Source of the DNA: Mariprofundus aestuarium
GTDB lineage: Bacteria; Pseudomonadota; Zetaproteobacteria; Mariprofundales; Mariprofundaceae
Direction: 5' to 3'
Length of the DNA stretch: 64,000 nt
Assembly: GCF_002795805.1 (NCBI RefSeq)
Contig: NZ_CP018799.1
Span: 248,001-312,000 of the forward strand
The notes beneath the pieces are model-generated. The model ran no database searches, was not told where the DNA came from, and saw only the letters and a list, made by a program, of their open reading frames with translations. The translations under genes and the position numbers were made by a program. This document shows positions 7,821-16,484 of the stretch, piece after piece. The stretch's first letter is position 1; every line of letters starts with the position of its first letter.

Positions 7821-8567
7821 TCAATCCTTCCAGCATATTCTTTCGTTTACCACGTCACCAATGATCACAATCGACGGCGAGCGGGCAGTGACAGTTCCAT
7901 TGGCCGCCTCTTTCAGGGTGGCGATAGTCGTGTTCTCCTCATCCAGCGTAGCGGCGTAAATGATGGCAAGTGGTGTGCTTTCTGCAAGACCGGCTTCAAG
8001 CAGGCGCACTGCAATCTGGGGCAGATTTTTTGCGCCCATGTAGAAGACGAGTACAGGAAACGCTTCCACCAGCGACTTCCAGTCCATGCGGCTCTTGGCG
8101 CTTGCTTCATGGCCGGTGAGAAAAGCGAGTGTTGCATTGACTGAGCGGTCAGTAACCGGAATACCCGCCATGGCAGGGGCGGCTACACCTGCTGTGATGC
8201 CGGGAATCACCCGAAAACGAATAGAGGCAGCAGCCAGTGCACGCATCTCCTCACCGCCACGACCAAAAACAAACGGATCACCGCCTTTCAGGCGTACCAC
8301 CCGTTTTCCCTCGTTTGCCAGTTCGATCAGTCTATCGCAGATATCATCCTGGCTGGCTGAAGGTCTGCCGCCACGTTTGCCCGCCAGAATCAGCGCGGTA
8401 CCGACGGCCGCCATATTCAGCACCTCATCGGAGACCAGCGCATCGTAAACAATGGCATCACAATCGCCGATCAGTTTTGCAGCAGCAAGTGTCAGCAGGC
8501 TGACATCTCCTGGCCCTGCACCAACCAGTGCGACCTCGCCACTTCTTAACGGCAAATCAAGTCTCAT
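7821..8567 (-). CDS. cobA: Uroporphyrinogen-III C-methyltransferase
   Basis: SAM-dependent methylase that converts uroporphyrinogen III to precorrin-2, the branch point to sirohaem and cobalamin. Diagnostic blocks are VGAGPGDVSLLTLAA at the start, YDALVS, GKRGGRPS, VVRLKGGDPFVFGRGGEE, the VIPGITAGVAAPA loop and the LTGHEA strand. At 248 residues it is the stand-alone methylase and not the CysG fusion, which would add a dehydrogenase/ferrochelatase domain. It overlaps the cbiX-like gene upstream by 4 bp (ATGA) and is followed at once by the [2Fe-2S] protein. The symbol cobA here means the SUMT enzyme; the adenosyltransferase is a separate gene at 9148-9684. Confidence 0.93.
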   Translation of the reverse strand: MRLDLPLRSGEVALVGAGPGDVSLLTLAAAKLIGDCDAIVYDALVSDEVLNMAAVGTALILAGKRGGRPSASQDDICDRLIELANEGKRVVRLKGGDPFVFGRGGEEMRALAAASIRFRVIPGITAGVAAPAMAGIPVTDRSVNATLAFLTGHEASAKSRMDWKSLVEAFPVLVFYMGAKNLPQIAVRLLEAGLAESTPLAIIYAATLDEENTTIATLKEAANGTVTARSPSIVIIGDVVNERICWKD

Positions 8568-9148
8568 GAGTTCCCCCGAAAGCAGTTGGCAACCAGTTCG
8601 GCAAAGCCATCGAGTTCACATAGCACTGGGGCAATCCGAGCATTGGGGGTGGAAGAGTTGGCGACCATGGCGCGGACTCTAGCAAGGCTACGCCCGGGAA
8701 ACAGCAGTAGCGGCTGTACGGTTACACTGATCTCATGCATCTGCTGAAGAACTGCACTCAATGATGGCTCGCCATGCAGGAATGCAATTTGGCCACAGGG
8801 TTGCAAAGCCGCTTGCAGCCTCTCGAAGCCGTCAGGCTGGTAGAGAAGGAAGATGGTTTTGTCAGCCTGTGATGTACTGACAAGGGTGACGATCCCTTCT
8901 GTATGGCTTCCCAGTGAGGGCAACAGTGTGCAGTCAGAATTTTCTGCCAGTCTCGGCGTATCCTTGGTAAGGTGGACTCCTGCACCAAGGAATAGCGGCA
9001 CAACATCTGCATTGCGCGGCAACTGATTATCGGAAAGAAATGCCGCAGCGACCGCCTCTCCGAGCCGTTTCGAAACCGCCGCAGCTACTTTTTCAACCTC
9101 TTTCGCATGGGTGGAGTCAGGCGATCCATGCGCCAGAATCACTTTCAT
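8564..9148 (-). CDS. CbiX-type sirohydrochlorin chelatase-like protein
   Basis: A 194-residue protein of the CbiX/SirB chelatase family, which inserts Co2+ or Fe2+ into sirohydrochlorin. The N-terminal metal-binding motif is ILAHGSPDSTHAKEVE. VVPLFLGAGVHLTKDTP corresponds to the family strand with the second histidine, where an FL..G.H..kD pattern is expected. The C-terminal half (from about 105) is more divergent. The start codon overlaps the cobO stop (TGATG), and its own end overlaps cobA, so the three are translated together. Chelation for the anaerobic (early cobalt insertion) route is the natural role next to cobA, but ferrochelatase activity for sirohaem is also possible. Confidence 0.78.
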   Translation of the reverse strand: MKVILAHGSPDSTHAKEVEKVAAAVSKRLGEAVAAAFLSDNQLPRNADVVPLFLGAGVHLTKDTPRLAENSDCTLLPSLGSHTEGIVTLVSTSQADKTIFLLYQPDGFERLQAALQPCGQIAFLHGEPSLSAVLQQMHEISVTVQPLLLFPGRSLARVRAMVANSSTPNARIAPVLCELDGFAELVANCFRGNS

Positions 9149-9684
9149 CAGAACTCAATCCCCTGCGTGGCGGGGATATCGGACTGATAGGCGTGTTTGA
9201 TCATCTTCATCTCGGTCACGGTATCGGCAACCTCAATCACTTCAGGCGCAGCATTGCGACCAGTCAGGATCATGTGCATCCACTTCGGTTTTTCATCACG
9301 GATGAATTTGGCGATCTCCTCTCCGGAGATCCAGCCGTAACCGGAGCAGTAGTTAATCTCATCAAACAGAACCAGATCGAACTCTTCGCTTTGTACCTTC
9401 TCTTTGCACAGCTCCCAGATCTCGCGGCTGGTTTTGATATCCTGCTCAGGATTTTTGGTGTCCCAGGTGAAACCGTCGCCGAGCGCATGCCACTCAATAT
9501 TATCGAACTGTTTTGCAGCCCGCTCTTCGCCTGTTTTCCATTTCCCCTTGATGAACTGGATAACGCACACCTTCAAGCCCCAGCCAGCAGCACGAAAGGC
9601 CACGCCGAAAGCCGACGAGCTTTTGCCTTTGCCATCACCGGTATGCACCAGCACAATGCCCTGTCGTTTATCGCGTGATTTCAT
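9148..9684 (-). CDS. cobO: Cob(I)yrinic acid a,c-diamide adenosyltransferase (CobO/BtuR type)
   Basis: Transfers the 5'-deoxyadenosyl group from ATP to cob(I)alamin or cobinamide. The nucleotide-binding motif is GDGKGKSSSAFG near residue 16, followed by VCVIQFIKGKWKTGEE, DGFTWDT and VLFDEINY, all conserved in BtuR/CobO/CobP. The start is placed at ATG 9684 because GGAGAG lies just upstream, overlapping the end of the ABC ATPase gene; a reading from 9741 would run well into that gene. The protein is ~178 residues. In the operon it serves both salvaged corrinoids imported through BtuB/BtuCDF and the assembly steps of CobQ, CobU and CobS. Confidence 0.94.
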   Translation of the reverse strand: MKSRDKRQGIVLVHTGDGKGKSSSAFGVAFRAAGWGLKVCVIQFIKGKWKTGEERAAKQFDNIEWHALGDGFTWDTKNPEQDIKTSREIWELCKEKVQSEEFDLVLFDEINYCSGYGWISGEEIAKFIRDEKPKWMHMILTGRNAAPEVIEVADTVTEMKMIKHAYQSDIPATQGIEF

Positions 9685-9685
9685 T

Positions 9686-10414
9686 TCACTCTCCATAGTC
9701 AGGAACCAGAACCGTCCCCTGTGTGATGACTGGTGCATCAAATAGTTTCGTTAATCGTTCACTTGCAAAAAGCTGTTTCGCCTCACCATATTCAGCACCA
9801 CCTTTGCCATCAATCAGAATCAGGGAATCGGCAATGGCCATCGCCTGCTGCAGGTCGTGCAGCACCGTGATAATAGCGCGGCCACACTCTCTTTGTGTCT
9901 TGAGCATATGGATGCAGTGAATCTGATGTTTGAGGTCGAGATGTGCGGTCGGTTCATCAAGCAGCCATATCGGCGTATTACGCAGCATCAGCGCTGCCAG
10001 TTCCGTACGCTGGCGTTCTCCGCTGGAGAGTTCCCCCAAAGGTCTTTGCAACAGCGGCGCGATATCCATGGCGGCAGCCGTGGACTCAAGGGGCTCAGTA
10101 TCTTCACCTGCGGCAAGCTCAAGGCGTTGCCTGACGGTGAGCCCGAACTCAGTGGGTGGAAGATCCCCCTGCCAGGCAATCTGCTGGCAGAGTTCGCTGC
10201 GACCATAGTCCGACAGTGGCCGGTCTGAGAGAGTCATGGCCCCGGTTGCAGGAATAAGGCCTGCCATGGCCAGCAGTAGGCTTGATTTACCTGCGCCGTT
10301 GGGGCCGAGCACGACGACCACCTCACCGGCATTGAAGCGGCAAGATAGCCCTGAGAGCAAGGTGTGGCCGCCACGCTCTACCTTCAGGCCAGAGAGATTC
10401 ATCAGGTCGCGCAT
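9686..10414 (-). CDS. ABC transporter ATPase for cobalamin import (BtuD-like)
   Basis: Nucleotide-binding subunit of a FecCD/BtuCD-type importer. Complete motifs are seen: Walker A GPNGAGKSSLL, signature LSSGERQRTELAALML, Walker B IWLLDEPTAHLD and H-loop VLHDLQQAM. The length is 242 residues. Its start codon directly abuts the stop of the permease gene, with an alternative ATG four codons in (10402). The sequence alone cannot separate haem, iron-siderophore and vitamin B12 ATPases. The substrate call rests on the gene's place inside a riboswitch-controlled cobalamin operon with btuB- and btuF-like genes. Confidence 0.9.
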   Translation of the reverse strand: MRDLMNLSGLKVERGGHTLLSGLSCRFNAGEVVVVLGPNGAGKSSLLLAMAGLIPATGAMTLSDRPLSDYGRSELCQQIAWQGDLPPTEFGLTVRQRLELAAGEDTEPLESTAAAMDIAPLLQRPLGELSSGERQRTELAALMLRNTPIWLLDEPTAHLDLKHQIHCIHMLKTQRECGRAIITVLHDLQQAMAIADSLILIDGKGGAEYGEAKQLFASERLTKLFDAPVITQGTVLVPDYGE

Positions 10415-11344
10415 TTAGTTGCGCCTCAGCAGCAGGAAGAGGAATACCGGTACGCCGATAATGGCCGTGAGGATGCCGACCGGCAGTTCGGCCGGGGCGA
10501 TTACCGTACGGGCAGCGGAATCGGCCAGTACCAGCAGCAGGCCGCCACCGATGGCGGAGGCCGGCAGTACCGCCCTGTGCAGCGAGCCGAACAGCAGGCG
10601 CATCAGATGCGGAATCACAAGGCCCACGAAACCGATGGTTCCGGCAGCAGTGACGGCCAGCGCAGTCACGGCCGACGCCAGCAGCAGCAGACGTTGGCGC
10701 AGTCGTTTGACATCCACACCAAGAGCTTCTGCATGACGTTCACCGAGCAGCAGTCTGTCCAGTGATTTTGAAAGGAGCAGGCCGCAGCCCAGCGCAATAA
10801 TCCATGCCAGCAACAGCAGGGGAACAGGAAGGTCGGAGTGGGAGAGATCCCCCATCATCCACGAGAAGGCACGGAACAGTCCCTGCTCTGGCAAAAGCGC
10901 CAACAGCAGGGCGAGCACGGCAGACCAGAATGCCGCCAGTACCACACCGGCCAGCAGCATACGGTTTGGCCCCAGGTGGGAGAAGAACATCACGGCCACA
11001 ATACCGATCCAGGCACCAATAAATGCACCTGCGCTCATCACCCATGCTGACTCAGGTATGAACATTAGGCCGGTGACAGCACCGGCAGAGGCAGAGCCAG
11101 CGACCCCCAGAACATAAGGCTCAGCCAGCGGATTGCCCAATAACACCTGAAACCAGGCGCCGGCCAGCGCCAGCAGGCCACCGACGGCAAAGGCGGTGAG
11201 CAGGCGCGGAAAACGCAGCTCCCAGAGAATGGTCTGCTCCAGCGTATCACTGGCGGAAAACGGATTGATCCACTGCTCCCCGGTAGCCATGCCGAGCAGC
11301 AGACAGGCCGCGACTGCGATGAAAAGGGCAAGCCAGCGTAGCAT
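10415..11344 (-). CDS. FecCD-family ABC permease for cobalamin import (BtuC-like)
   Basis: Polytopic permease of about ten membrane helices. Family landmarks are LLTAFAVGGLLALAGAWFQ (the R-L-x-A...G..LA..G beginning), NPLAEPYVLGVAGSASAGA, the GTIGFVGLVIPHLMRLL cytoplasmic coupling loop that contacts the ATPase, and a C-terminal ELPVGILTAIIGVPVFLFLLLRR. The preferred start is ATG 11344, one base after the cobS stop; a TTG start at 11359 would overlap cobS. With the ATPase next in the operon and BtuF at 15678 it makes a complete importer. The order permease-ATPase separated from btuF by cob genes is a little unusual. Confidence 0.9.
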   Translation of the reverse strand: MLRWLALFIAVAACLLLGMATGEQWINPFSASDTLEQTILWELRFPRLLTAFAVGGLLALAGAWFQVLLGNPLAEPYVLGVAGSASAGAVTGLMFIPESAWVMSAGAFIGAWIGIVAVMFFSHLGPNRMLLAGVVLAAFWSAVLALLLALLPEQGLFRAFSWMMGDLSHSDLPVPLLLLAWIIALGCGLLLSKSLDRLLLGERHAEALGVDVKRLRQRLLLLASAVTALAVTAAGTIGFVGLVIPHLMRLLFGSLHRAVLPASAIGGGLLLVLADSAARTVIAPAELPVGILTAIIGVPVFLFLLLRRN

Positions 11345-11345
11345 G

Positions 11346-12074
11346 TTAGAGCAAACCAAGCGCGAGCAGCATCAGGCACTCACAATATTCGATGCCGGCA
11401 CCGAGGCAGTCGCCGGTCATGCCGCCAAGCCGGCACTTCAGGTATTCCCGCCATAACAGCAGTGCAGAAAGTGCTACGACTCCAAACAGTAAAGAGGCGG
11501 CAGCCCACGTCATCAGAAACAGCAGTAGCCCCCAGCCCCATAGGGCATGCTCTGGGACATCCCATTTGAAACGCTCGCCACTGCCCGGCGCAATCGCATC
11601 AAGTGTCTGCGACCAGAATATCGCACCCAGCCGCGCCCAAGCGGGAATCAGCAGCAGTGCCCATAGCTCGATCTGGGGCGATTCTACGATCCACGCCACT
11701 GCAACCAGCTTGGTGAGAAGAATGGCGACGATGGCAACTACACCGAATGTGCCGGTGTGCGGATCCTTCATCACATCAAGGAGTCGTTCAGGCTCACGGT
11801 GGGCGGCACCCAAAGCATCAGCCAGATCAGCCGCACCATCTAGATGCAGGGCGCCGGTAATGCCAGTCCAGAGCAATACAACCAGCAGGGCTGCCAGCCA
11901 TGGGCTGGAACTCAAGCCGAGCCAGACAGCGAGCAGGAGCAGCAGGCCGATAGAGAGCCCGACCAGTGGAAACCAGAGCGCGGAGGAGGAGAGCTCCTCC
12001 TCTTTGAAGCCGGCAAGCTGTGGCATCGGCAGGCGGGTCAGGAAGCCGAAGGCGAGAATCAGGCCGCGTGGCAT
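11346..12074 (-). CDS. cobS: Adenosylcobinamide-GDP ribazoletransferase (cobalamin synthase)
   Basis: Integral membrane enzyme that joins adenosylcobinamide-GDP to alpha-ribazole (or its phosphate) in the last assembly step of the nucleotide loop. The N-terminus FLTRLPMPQLAGF and the motif GALHLDGAADLADALGA, with the essential acidic residues, are the family signature. Several hydrophobic helices span the remainder. Length 242 residues, normal. The start codon follows directly after the stop of the CobC-like phosphatase. Its partners CobU, CobT and CobC are encoded in the same operon. Confidence 0.95.
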   Translation of the reverse strand: MPRGLILAFGFLTRLPMPQLAGFKEEELSSSALWFPLVGLSIGLLLLLAVWLGLSSSPWLAALLVVLLWTGITGALHLDGAADLADALGAAHREPERLLDVMKDPHTGTFGVVAIVAILLTKLVAVAWIVESPQIELWALLLIPAWARLGAIFWSQTLDAIAPGSGERFKWDVPEHALWGWGLLLFLMTWAAASLLFGVVALSALLLWREYLKCRLGGMTGDCLGAGIEYCECLMLLALGLL

Positions 12075-12686
12075 TTAGGGTTTAACCTCGCGGTTGAGAA
12101 ATAGAAGCCGGGGCTGTTCACCCTGCATGAGAGAAACCCTGCTCCATGCGCCATAGGGAAGAGCGAGACGCCAGATATGCGAGAGAGGGATGGCCAGCAG
12201 GTGCGAGAGCAGGACCCGCTTGACCAGCCCGTGGCTGATCAGCAGTCGGTGTTCACCCGATGCGCCATGAATCCATGATTCCCACTCTTCAATAATTCGC
12301 CGGGCAAACATATTGAAAGATTCGCCACCGGGAAGCTGCACCCCATCGGGATTCTCCATAAAACGGGTCAATAGCTCCTGCTCCTGGATTTCATGGGCCT
12401 GTTTGCCCTCCCAGTGGCCGAAGTCGATTTCGCGCATCTGCTCCAGAACCGTAAGCGGGAGGCCCGCCTGGGTGCTGAACTGCCCTGCAAAAAGGGCGCA
12501 GCGGGATACCGGTGATGTGGCGATGGCTGTTAGTGATCCTTCTAGATGCAGGGATTGAGCAACGGCATCCATTTGTGACCAGCCACTCTCTGTCAGTGGC
12601 ACATCGGTGCGACAGCCGCGAGCAACTGATACAGCGCCTTCTACCTCGCCGTGGCGCAGCAGATCGATGATGGCCGCTTCAGCCAT
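12075..12686 (-). CDS. cobC: Histidine phosphatase, probable alpha-ribazole phosphatase
   Basis: A 203-residue histidine-phosphatase (phosphoglycerate-mutase-like) protein. The catalytic histidine is in the LLRHGEVEG motif. REIDFGHWEGKQAHEI and QLPGGESFNMFARRI are the typical second and third blocks, and the C-terminal LLISHGLVKRVLL supplies the second catalytic histidine. Together with its position between cobT and cobS, this supports dephosphorylation of alpha-ribazole-5'-phosphate or of adenosylcobalamin-5'-phosphate. Family members act on various phosphoesters, so the substrate is inferred from the operon. It overlaps cobT by 8 bp. Confidence 0.85.
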   Translation of the reverse strand: MAEAAIIDLLRHGEVEGAVSVARGCRTDVPLTESGWSQMDAVAQSLHLEGSLTAIATSPVSRCALFAGQFSTQAGLPLTVLEQMREIDFGHWEGKQAHEIQEQELLTRFMENPDGVQLPGGESFNMFARRIIEEWESWIHGASGEHRLLISHGLVKRVLLSHLLAIPLSHIWRLALPYGAWSRVSLMQGEQPRLLFLNREVKP

Positions 12687-13707
12687 CTTTATCAGTCACC
12701 CCGGCGCTTGCGAAGGTCGCCATCTGACTGTGCAGGGCGATCGCCGATTGCAGCAGTGGTACAACAAGCGCTGCACCCGAGCCTTCACCAAGGCGCATCT
12801 CAAAATTGATCAGCGGGGATAGTCCCAAGGCCTCCAGCGCCAGCGCATGCCCATTCTCATGCGAGATGTGGCTGGCCAGCATCCAGTTGGTGACCTGTGG
12901 CTCGATGACCCTAGCGGCAAGGGCGGCAGCTGATGCGATAAATCCATCGATCACTATTGGAATGCCGGACTCAGCTGCCTGCAGATAGAAGCCGGCCATG
13001 GCTGCGATTTCCAGTCCTCCGACCTCCTGCAGGACAAGTTCGTCTGCTTTTCCAGAGATGCGCTCCAGCGCACGTCTGACTACATCCACCTTCAGGCTGC
13101 GCCCATTTTCGTCGACACCTGTGCCAAAACCGACCACGGCTTCGGGTGTTGTTCCGGTTAATCTGCAGATAATAGAGGCCGATGCGGTGGTGTTACCGAT
13201 GCCCATATCGCCGGCAATCAGCAGGTTGGCGCCAGCCGCAATGGCGGCTTTCGCCTCTGATCTGCCCGCCTCAATAGCGGCGGCGCATTGATTTTGGGGC
13301 ATCGCAGCCTCACGCAGCAGGTTGGCCGTGCCGGAGCCGAACTTTTTATGGGTGATGCCCTCAAACCCTGAGAGGTCGGACATAACACCAACATCGATAA
13401 TGGCGAGCGTTGCTCCACACTGGCGCGCCAGCACGTTGATGGCTGCACCTCCGCGAGCGAAATTCTTCACCATTTCACCGGTCACGACAGATGGATAAGC
13501 TGAGATACCCTCTTCGCAAACACCGTGATCACCGGCAAATACAGCGATATGGGGTAGCAACGGGTCGGGAAGCAGCTTGCCCTGCCGGGAGGCGAACCAG
13601 CAGGCGATATCCTCAAGCCGTCCCAGTGCACCACGCGGCTTGGTCAGGTTATCCTGATGGGCTCGCGCCTCTTTTTCGATTTCGGTATTCACGGCAACTA
13701 CAGCCAC
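12679..13707 (-). CDS. cobT: Nicotinate-nucleotide:dimethylbenzimidazole phosphoribosyltransferase
   Basis: Makes alpha-ribazole phosphate from dimethylbenzimidazole and nicotinate mononucleotide. Expected blocks are LTKPRGALGRLEDIA near the N-terminus, VFAGDHGVCEEGISAYP, FARGGAAINVLARQ, GDMGIGNTTASASI, and the C-terminal MRLGEGSGAALVVPLL with the catalytic glutamate. Length 342 residues, standard for the family. It is 37 bp below cobU and overlaps the CobC-like gene. No gene for dimethylbenzimidazole synthesis is in the window, so the lower ligand is made elsewhere or taken up. Confidence 0.96.
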   Translation of the reverse strand: MAVVAVNTEIEKEARAHQDNLTKPRGALGRLEDIACWFASRQGKLLPDPLLPHIAVFAGDHGVCEEGISAYPSVVTGEMVKNFARGGAAINVLARQCGATLAIIDVGVMSDLSGFEGITHKKFGSGTANLLREAAMPQNQCAAAIEAGRSEAKAAIAAGANLLIAGDMGIGNTTASASIICRLTGTTPEAVVGFGTGVDENGRSLKVDVVRRALERISGKADELVLQEVGGLEIAAMAGFYLQAAESGIPIVIDGFIASAAALAARVIEPQVTNWMLASHISHENGHALALEALGLSPLINFEMRLGEGSGAALVVPLLQSAIALHSQMATFASAGVTDKDG

Positions 13708-13744
13708 GCTTTTCCCCTTTCAGTCCGTTGTTTTTCAGTCACGA

Positions 13745-14257
13745 TTATTTCAAGCAGATCGGAAGGCCTGCCGCAATAAACTCGACGCGATCAGCTGTTG
13801 CTGCAAGGCGTTGGTTGAGCCGCCCCTGTGCATCACGGAAGGCGCGCCCCTCTGGGTTTTCTGGAACCAGCCCCATGCCCACTTCATTGGCAACGAGGAT
13901 CACCTCACCGACAAGCATCGGGAGCAGCTCGCAGAGCAGTTCCACCTCATCTTCGATCTCCCTGCCTGCAAATATCAGGTTGGATAGCCAAAGGGTGAGG
14001 CAGTCGATCAGCACGACGCTCTGCGGGCCATCCTGCGCTTTTAGCACGCTGGTAAGCGCGAGTTCCTCCTCAATCACCTGCCAGTGTGTGTCGCGCTCTT
14101 CGCGGTGACGTTCGATACGGGCCAGCCACTCGTGATCGTTGTCGATAAGCGGGGCGGTGGCGACGTAGATCGGGTGATCGCTGAGGGATGTTGCGAGCTC
14201 TTCGGCATGGCGGCTTTTGCCACTGCGGGCACCACCCAGAATAAGTGTTATTGGCAT
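13745..14257 (-). CDS. cobU: Adenosylcobinamide kinase/adenosylcobinamide-phosphate guanylyltransferase
   Basis: Bifunctional enzyme that phosphorylates adenosylcobinamide and activates it with GTP. The P-loop GGARSGKSRHAEELA begins at residue 8. ERHREERDTHWQ holds the histidine that takes the GMP, VLIDCLTLWLSNL is the second nucleotide-site block, and VANEVGMGLVPENPEGRAFRD is the conserved C-terminal motif. At 170 residues it is of normal size. It overlaps the end of cobQ by 10 bp. This enzyme also works in salvage of imported cobinamide, which fits an operon that begins with uptake genes. Confidence 0.96.
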   Translation of the reverse strand: MPITLILGGARSGKSRHAEELATSLSDHPIYVATAPLIDNDHEWLARIERHREERDTHWQVIEEELALTSVLKAQDGPQSVVLIDCLTLWLSNLIFAGREIEDEVELLCELLPMLVGEVILVANEVGMGLVPENPEGRAFRDAQGRLNQRLAATADRVEFIAAGLPICLK

Positions 14258-15681
14258 GATCTCCTCCTTAACAGCGGCTCCAGAAGTGCCGGGTCGATGG
14301 CCTGTTCCAGAGCATCAGCCAGCAGGTCGAGCGAAGCGAGTGTTCGCTCTCGCTGATTTCTACCATCACTGGCAGAAAAACCGATCTCAGCTAACCATGC
14401 TTTGCGAAAGCCTCCCTGCTCAAATAGTCCGTGTACATAACTTCCCCAAATCAGCCCATCTTCAGATTTTGCTGCAAACGGGAAGAGTGTTTCGTCAGCA
14501 TCGGATTCACCGTTATGAATTTCATAGCCGGTGACGCGCGTTTCATGAAAGCAGGCCGATGGTCGGTCCACCTGCCGCAACGTTTTTTCAGGCCGCATGG
14601 TTGTTGAAAGTGGCAGCCATCCTAACCCCTTTGCACTGCCGCCCTCAATTCCGGCATCTTCAATATAAATGCCGAGTATCTGCATGCCGCCGCAGATACC
14701 GAGAAGTTTGCCACCATAACGCAGGTGTTTTTCCAATGCGGGTACAAAACCCCTAGCATGTAACCACGCCAGGTCGGAGGCCACATGTTTGGAGCCGGGA
14801 AGAATGATCAGGTCGGAGGGGGGCAACTCATCAGGGGATCGGACAAAGCGCAGATTCACACCAGCCTCTGATGCCAGTGGATCAATATCGTCATGGTTGG
14901 AGATGCGCGGATAGGCGATGACGGCGATATTGAGCTGAGTGCTGTTATGCGACTTGTCGGTGATGTGGCGGAAGGGGCTGTCCTCTTCAGGTAGTTCAAG
15001 CGGTAAATATGGGACCACACCGGCAACAGGGCGCCCTGTTCTGTCCTCCAGCCAGACCAGGGCATCATCGAGTAGCTTCAGGTTGCCGCGAAAGCGGTTG
15101 ATCAGCAGAGCTTTTACTCGTGCATTCTCGGAGGCGGAAAGAATATCTAGAGAGCCTGTGAGTGCAGCAAATACGCCGCCGCAATCAATGTCGCCCACCA
15201 GCCAGACCGGCACATCGGCAGCCTCGGCGAACCCCATGTTTGCGATATCCCCCTCACGCAGGTTGGGTTCGGCAGGAGAACCCGCGCCTTCAACAATCAC
15301 CACATCGTATTGCGATTTCAGTTGGGAAAAGGAGTCCAGTACCATCTGCATCCAGCCAATGCGGTCTTCACGGAAATGCTTTGCATGCAGCTCTCCAACC
15401 ACCTTGCCGCGCACAACCAGTTGCGCTTTCTCATCAGCCTCCGGCTTGATCAGCACAGGATTCATGTGAACGGTCGGTTCAATGCCGCAAGCAAGTGCCT
15501 GCAGTGCCTGAGCGCGACCGATCTCGCCACCATCAATAGTGACGGCGGCATTGTTGCTCATATTCTGTGGTTTGAACGGGGCGACGGAGACGCCGCTTCT
15601 GGCCAGCAGACGACAGAGGCCTGCGACCAGTACCGATTTACCGACACCGGATGCGGTGCCCTGGATCATTAGTGCTTTCAT
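14248..15681 (-). CDS. cobQ: Cobyric acid synthase
   Basis: ATP- and glutamine-dependent amidase that converts adenosylcobyrinic acid a,c-diamide into cobyric acid. The N-terminal dethiobiotin-synthetase-like domain has the P-loop QGTASGVGKSVLVAG, then SNNAAVTIDGGEIGRAQALQA and the VEGAGSPAEPNLR block. The C-terminal class I glutaminase domain has the nucleophile in LLGICGGMQIL and the histidine of the triad in WGSYVHGLFE. The length of 477 residues is standard. It overlaps btuF by 4 bp and cobU by 10 bp. The a,c-diamide synthase (cobB/cbiA) and cobD/cbiB are not in the window. Confidence 0.96.
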   Translation of the reverse strand: MKALMIQGTASGVGKSVLVAGLCRLLARSGVSVAPFKPQNMSNNAAVTIDGGEIGRAQALQALACGIEPTVHMNPVLIKPEADEKAQLVVRGKVVGELHAKHFREDRIGWMQMVLDSFSQLKSQYDVVIVEGAGSPAEPNLREGDIANMGFAEAADVPVWLVGDIDCGGVFAALTGSLDILSASENARVKALLINRFRGNLKLLDDALVWLEDRTGRPVAGVVPYLPLELPEEDSPFRHITDKSHNSTQLNIAVIAYPRISNHDDIDPLASEAGVNLRFVRSPDELPPSDLIILPGSKHVASDLAWLHARGFVPALEKHLRYGGKLLGICGGMQILGIYIEDAGIEGGSAKGLGWLPLSTTMRPEKTLRQVDRPSACFHETRVTGYEIHNGESDADETLFPFAAKSEDGLIWGSYVHGLFEQGGFRKAWLAEIGFSASDGRNQRERTLASLDLLADALEQAIDPALLEPLLRRRSCQ

Positions 15682-16484
15682 GGGTTATCCCCGGTGGAAA
15701 GTGTTTTTTGTAACAGTTCCAGCCCATCAAGCAGGCGAGGACCGGGGCGATGAAGGATGTCGGGATTGATGGCTGCAAAGCGAACCTTGCCCCTGCCCAG
15801 CCACCCTTCCCAGAAAGTCCGACGATCAGAGATATTGCGTTCCTCAAGAGGAACGACAATCAGTTCAGGCTTAGCCCGGATCACCGACTCAACATTTACA
15901 TGCGGCGTTTCGACATTGATATCGGCAAAGACATTTCTGCCGCCCGCCTCATGGATAAGATCGGTGATGAAGCTGGGACCGCCGGCAGTAAGCATCGGGT
16001 CATGCCACACCTCATAAAAGACAGGTACTTCGGAGCGGGAAAGGGAGCGTATTTTCTGCAGCCGCTCACGCAGGTTTTGAACCAGTTCAGTCGCTTCTAC
16101 TGAATGGCCTGTCAGGCTTCCGAGTTTAAGTACGTCATCGAACATGGTTTCGAAGCTTGTCGGATTAGAGGTGACGATTGCTACCCCCATCTTCTCCAGC
16201 ATCTCCACACCGACCACATTACGGCTCATTGCTACAACAAGGTCGGGCTTCAGGCGTAGTGCCGCCTCAACATTAATGCGCTCATAACTGCCGATACGGG
16301 GCAGGTTGTTTGCCTCAGCCGGGTAGTCACAGAAGGAGACTCCACCGACGATCTGGGCCCCAGCATTGATGGCATAGAGCATTTCACAGGCGTGCGGTGT
16401 CAGCGCCAGAACACGTTGGGCGGTGGCAGCTACTGTTGCGGGAAACAGGGCTGCCATGAGCAGGGCGACTAGAAGGCGCTTCAT
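15678..16484 (-). CDS. btuF: Periplasmic cobalamin-binding protein (BtuF-like)
   Basis: A 268-residue class III substrate-binding protein. It has a signal peptide (about residues 1-21), an N-terminal domain beginning RVLALTPHACEMLYAINAG, the GSYERINVEAALRLKPDLVV strand-helix, a long linking helix and a second domain with VFYEVWHDPMLTAGGPSFITDLIHEAGGRNVF. These match BtuF and its relatives, which hand B12 to BtuCD. Its start overlaps the tonB stop and its end overlaps the cobQ start, both by 4 bp. The substrate is assigned from the riboswitch and the neighbouring btuB-like receptor, because related proteins bind haem or ferric siderophores. Confidence 0.88.
   Translation of the reverse strand: MKRLLVALLMAALFPATVAATAQRVLALTPHACEMLYAINAGAQIVGGVSFCDYPAEANNLPRIGSYERINVEAALRLKPDLVVAMSRNVVGVEMLEKMGVAIVTSNPTSFETMFDDVLKLGSLTGHSVEATELVQNLRERLQKIRSLSRSEVPVFYEVWHDPMLTAGGPSFITDLIHEAGGRNVFADINVETPHVNVESVIRAKPELIVVPLEERNISDRRTFWEGWLGRGKVRFAAINPDILHRPGPRLLDGLELLQKTLSTGDNP

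Noticed and set aside
11392-12078. Plus-strand open frame opposite cobS
   Set aside because: Serine/proline/arginine-rich translation without motifs; antisense of a membrane-protein gene.
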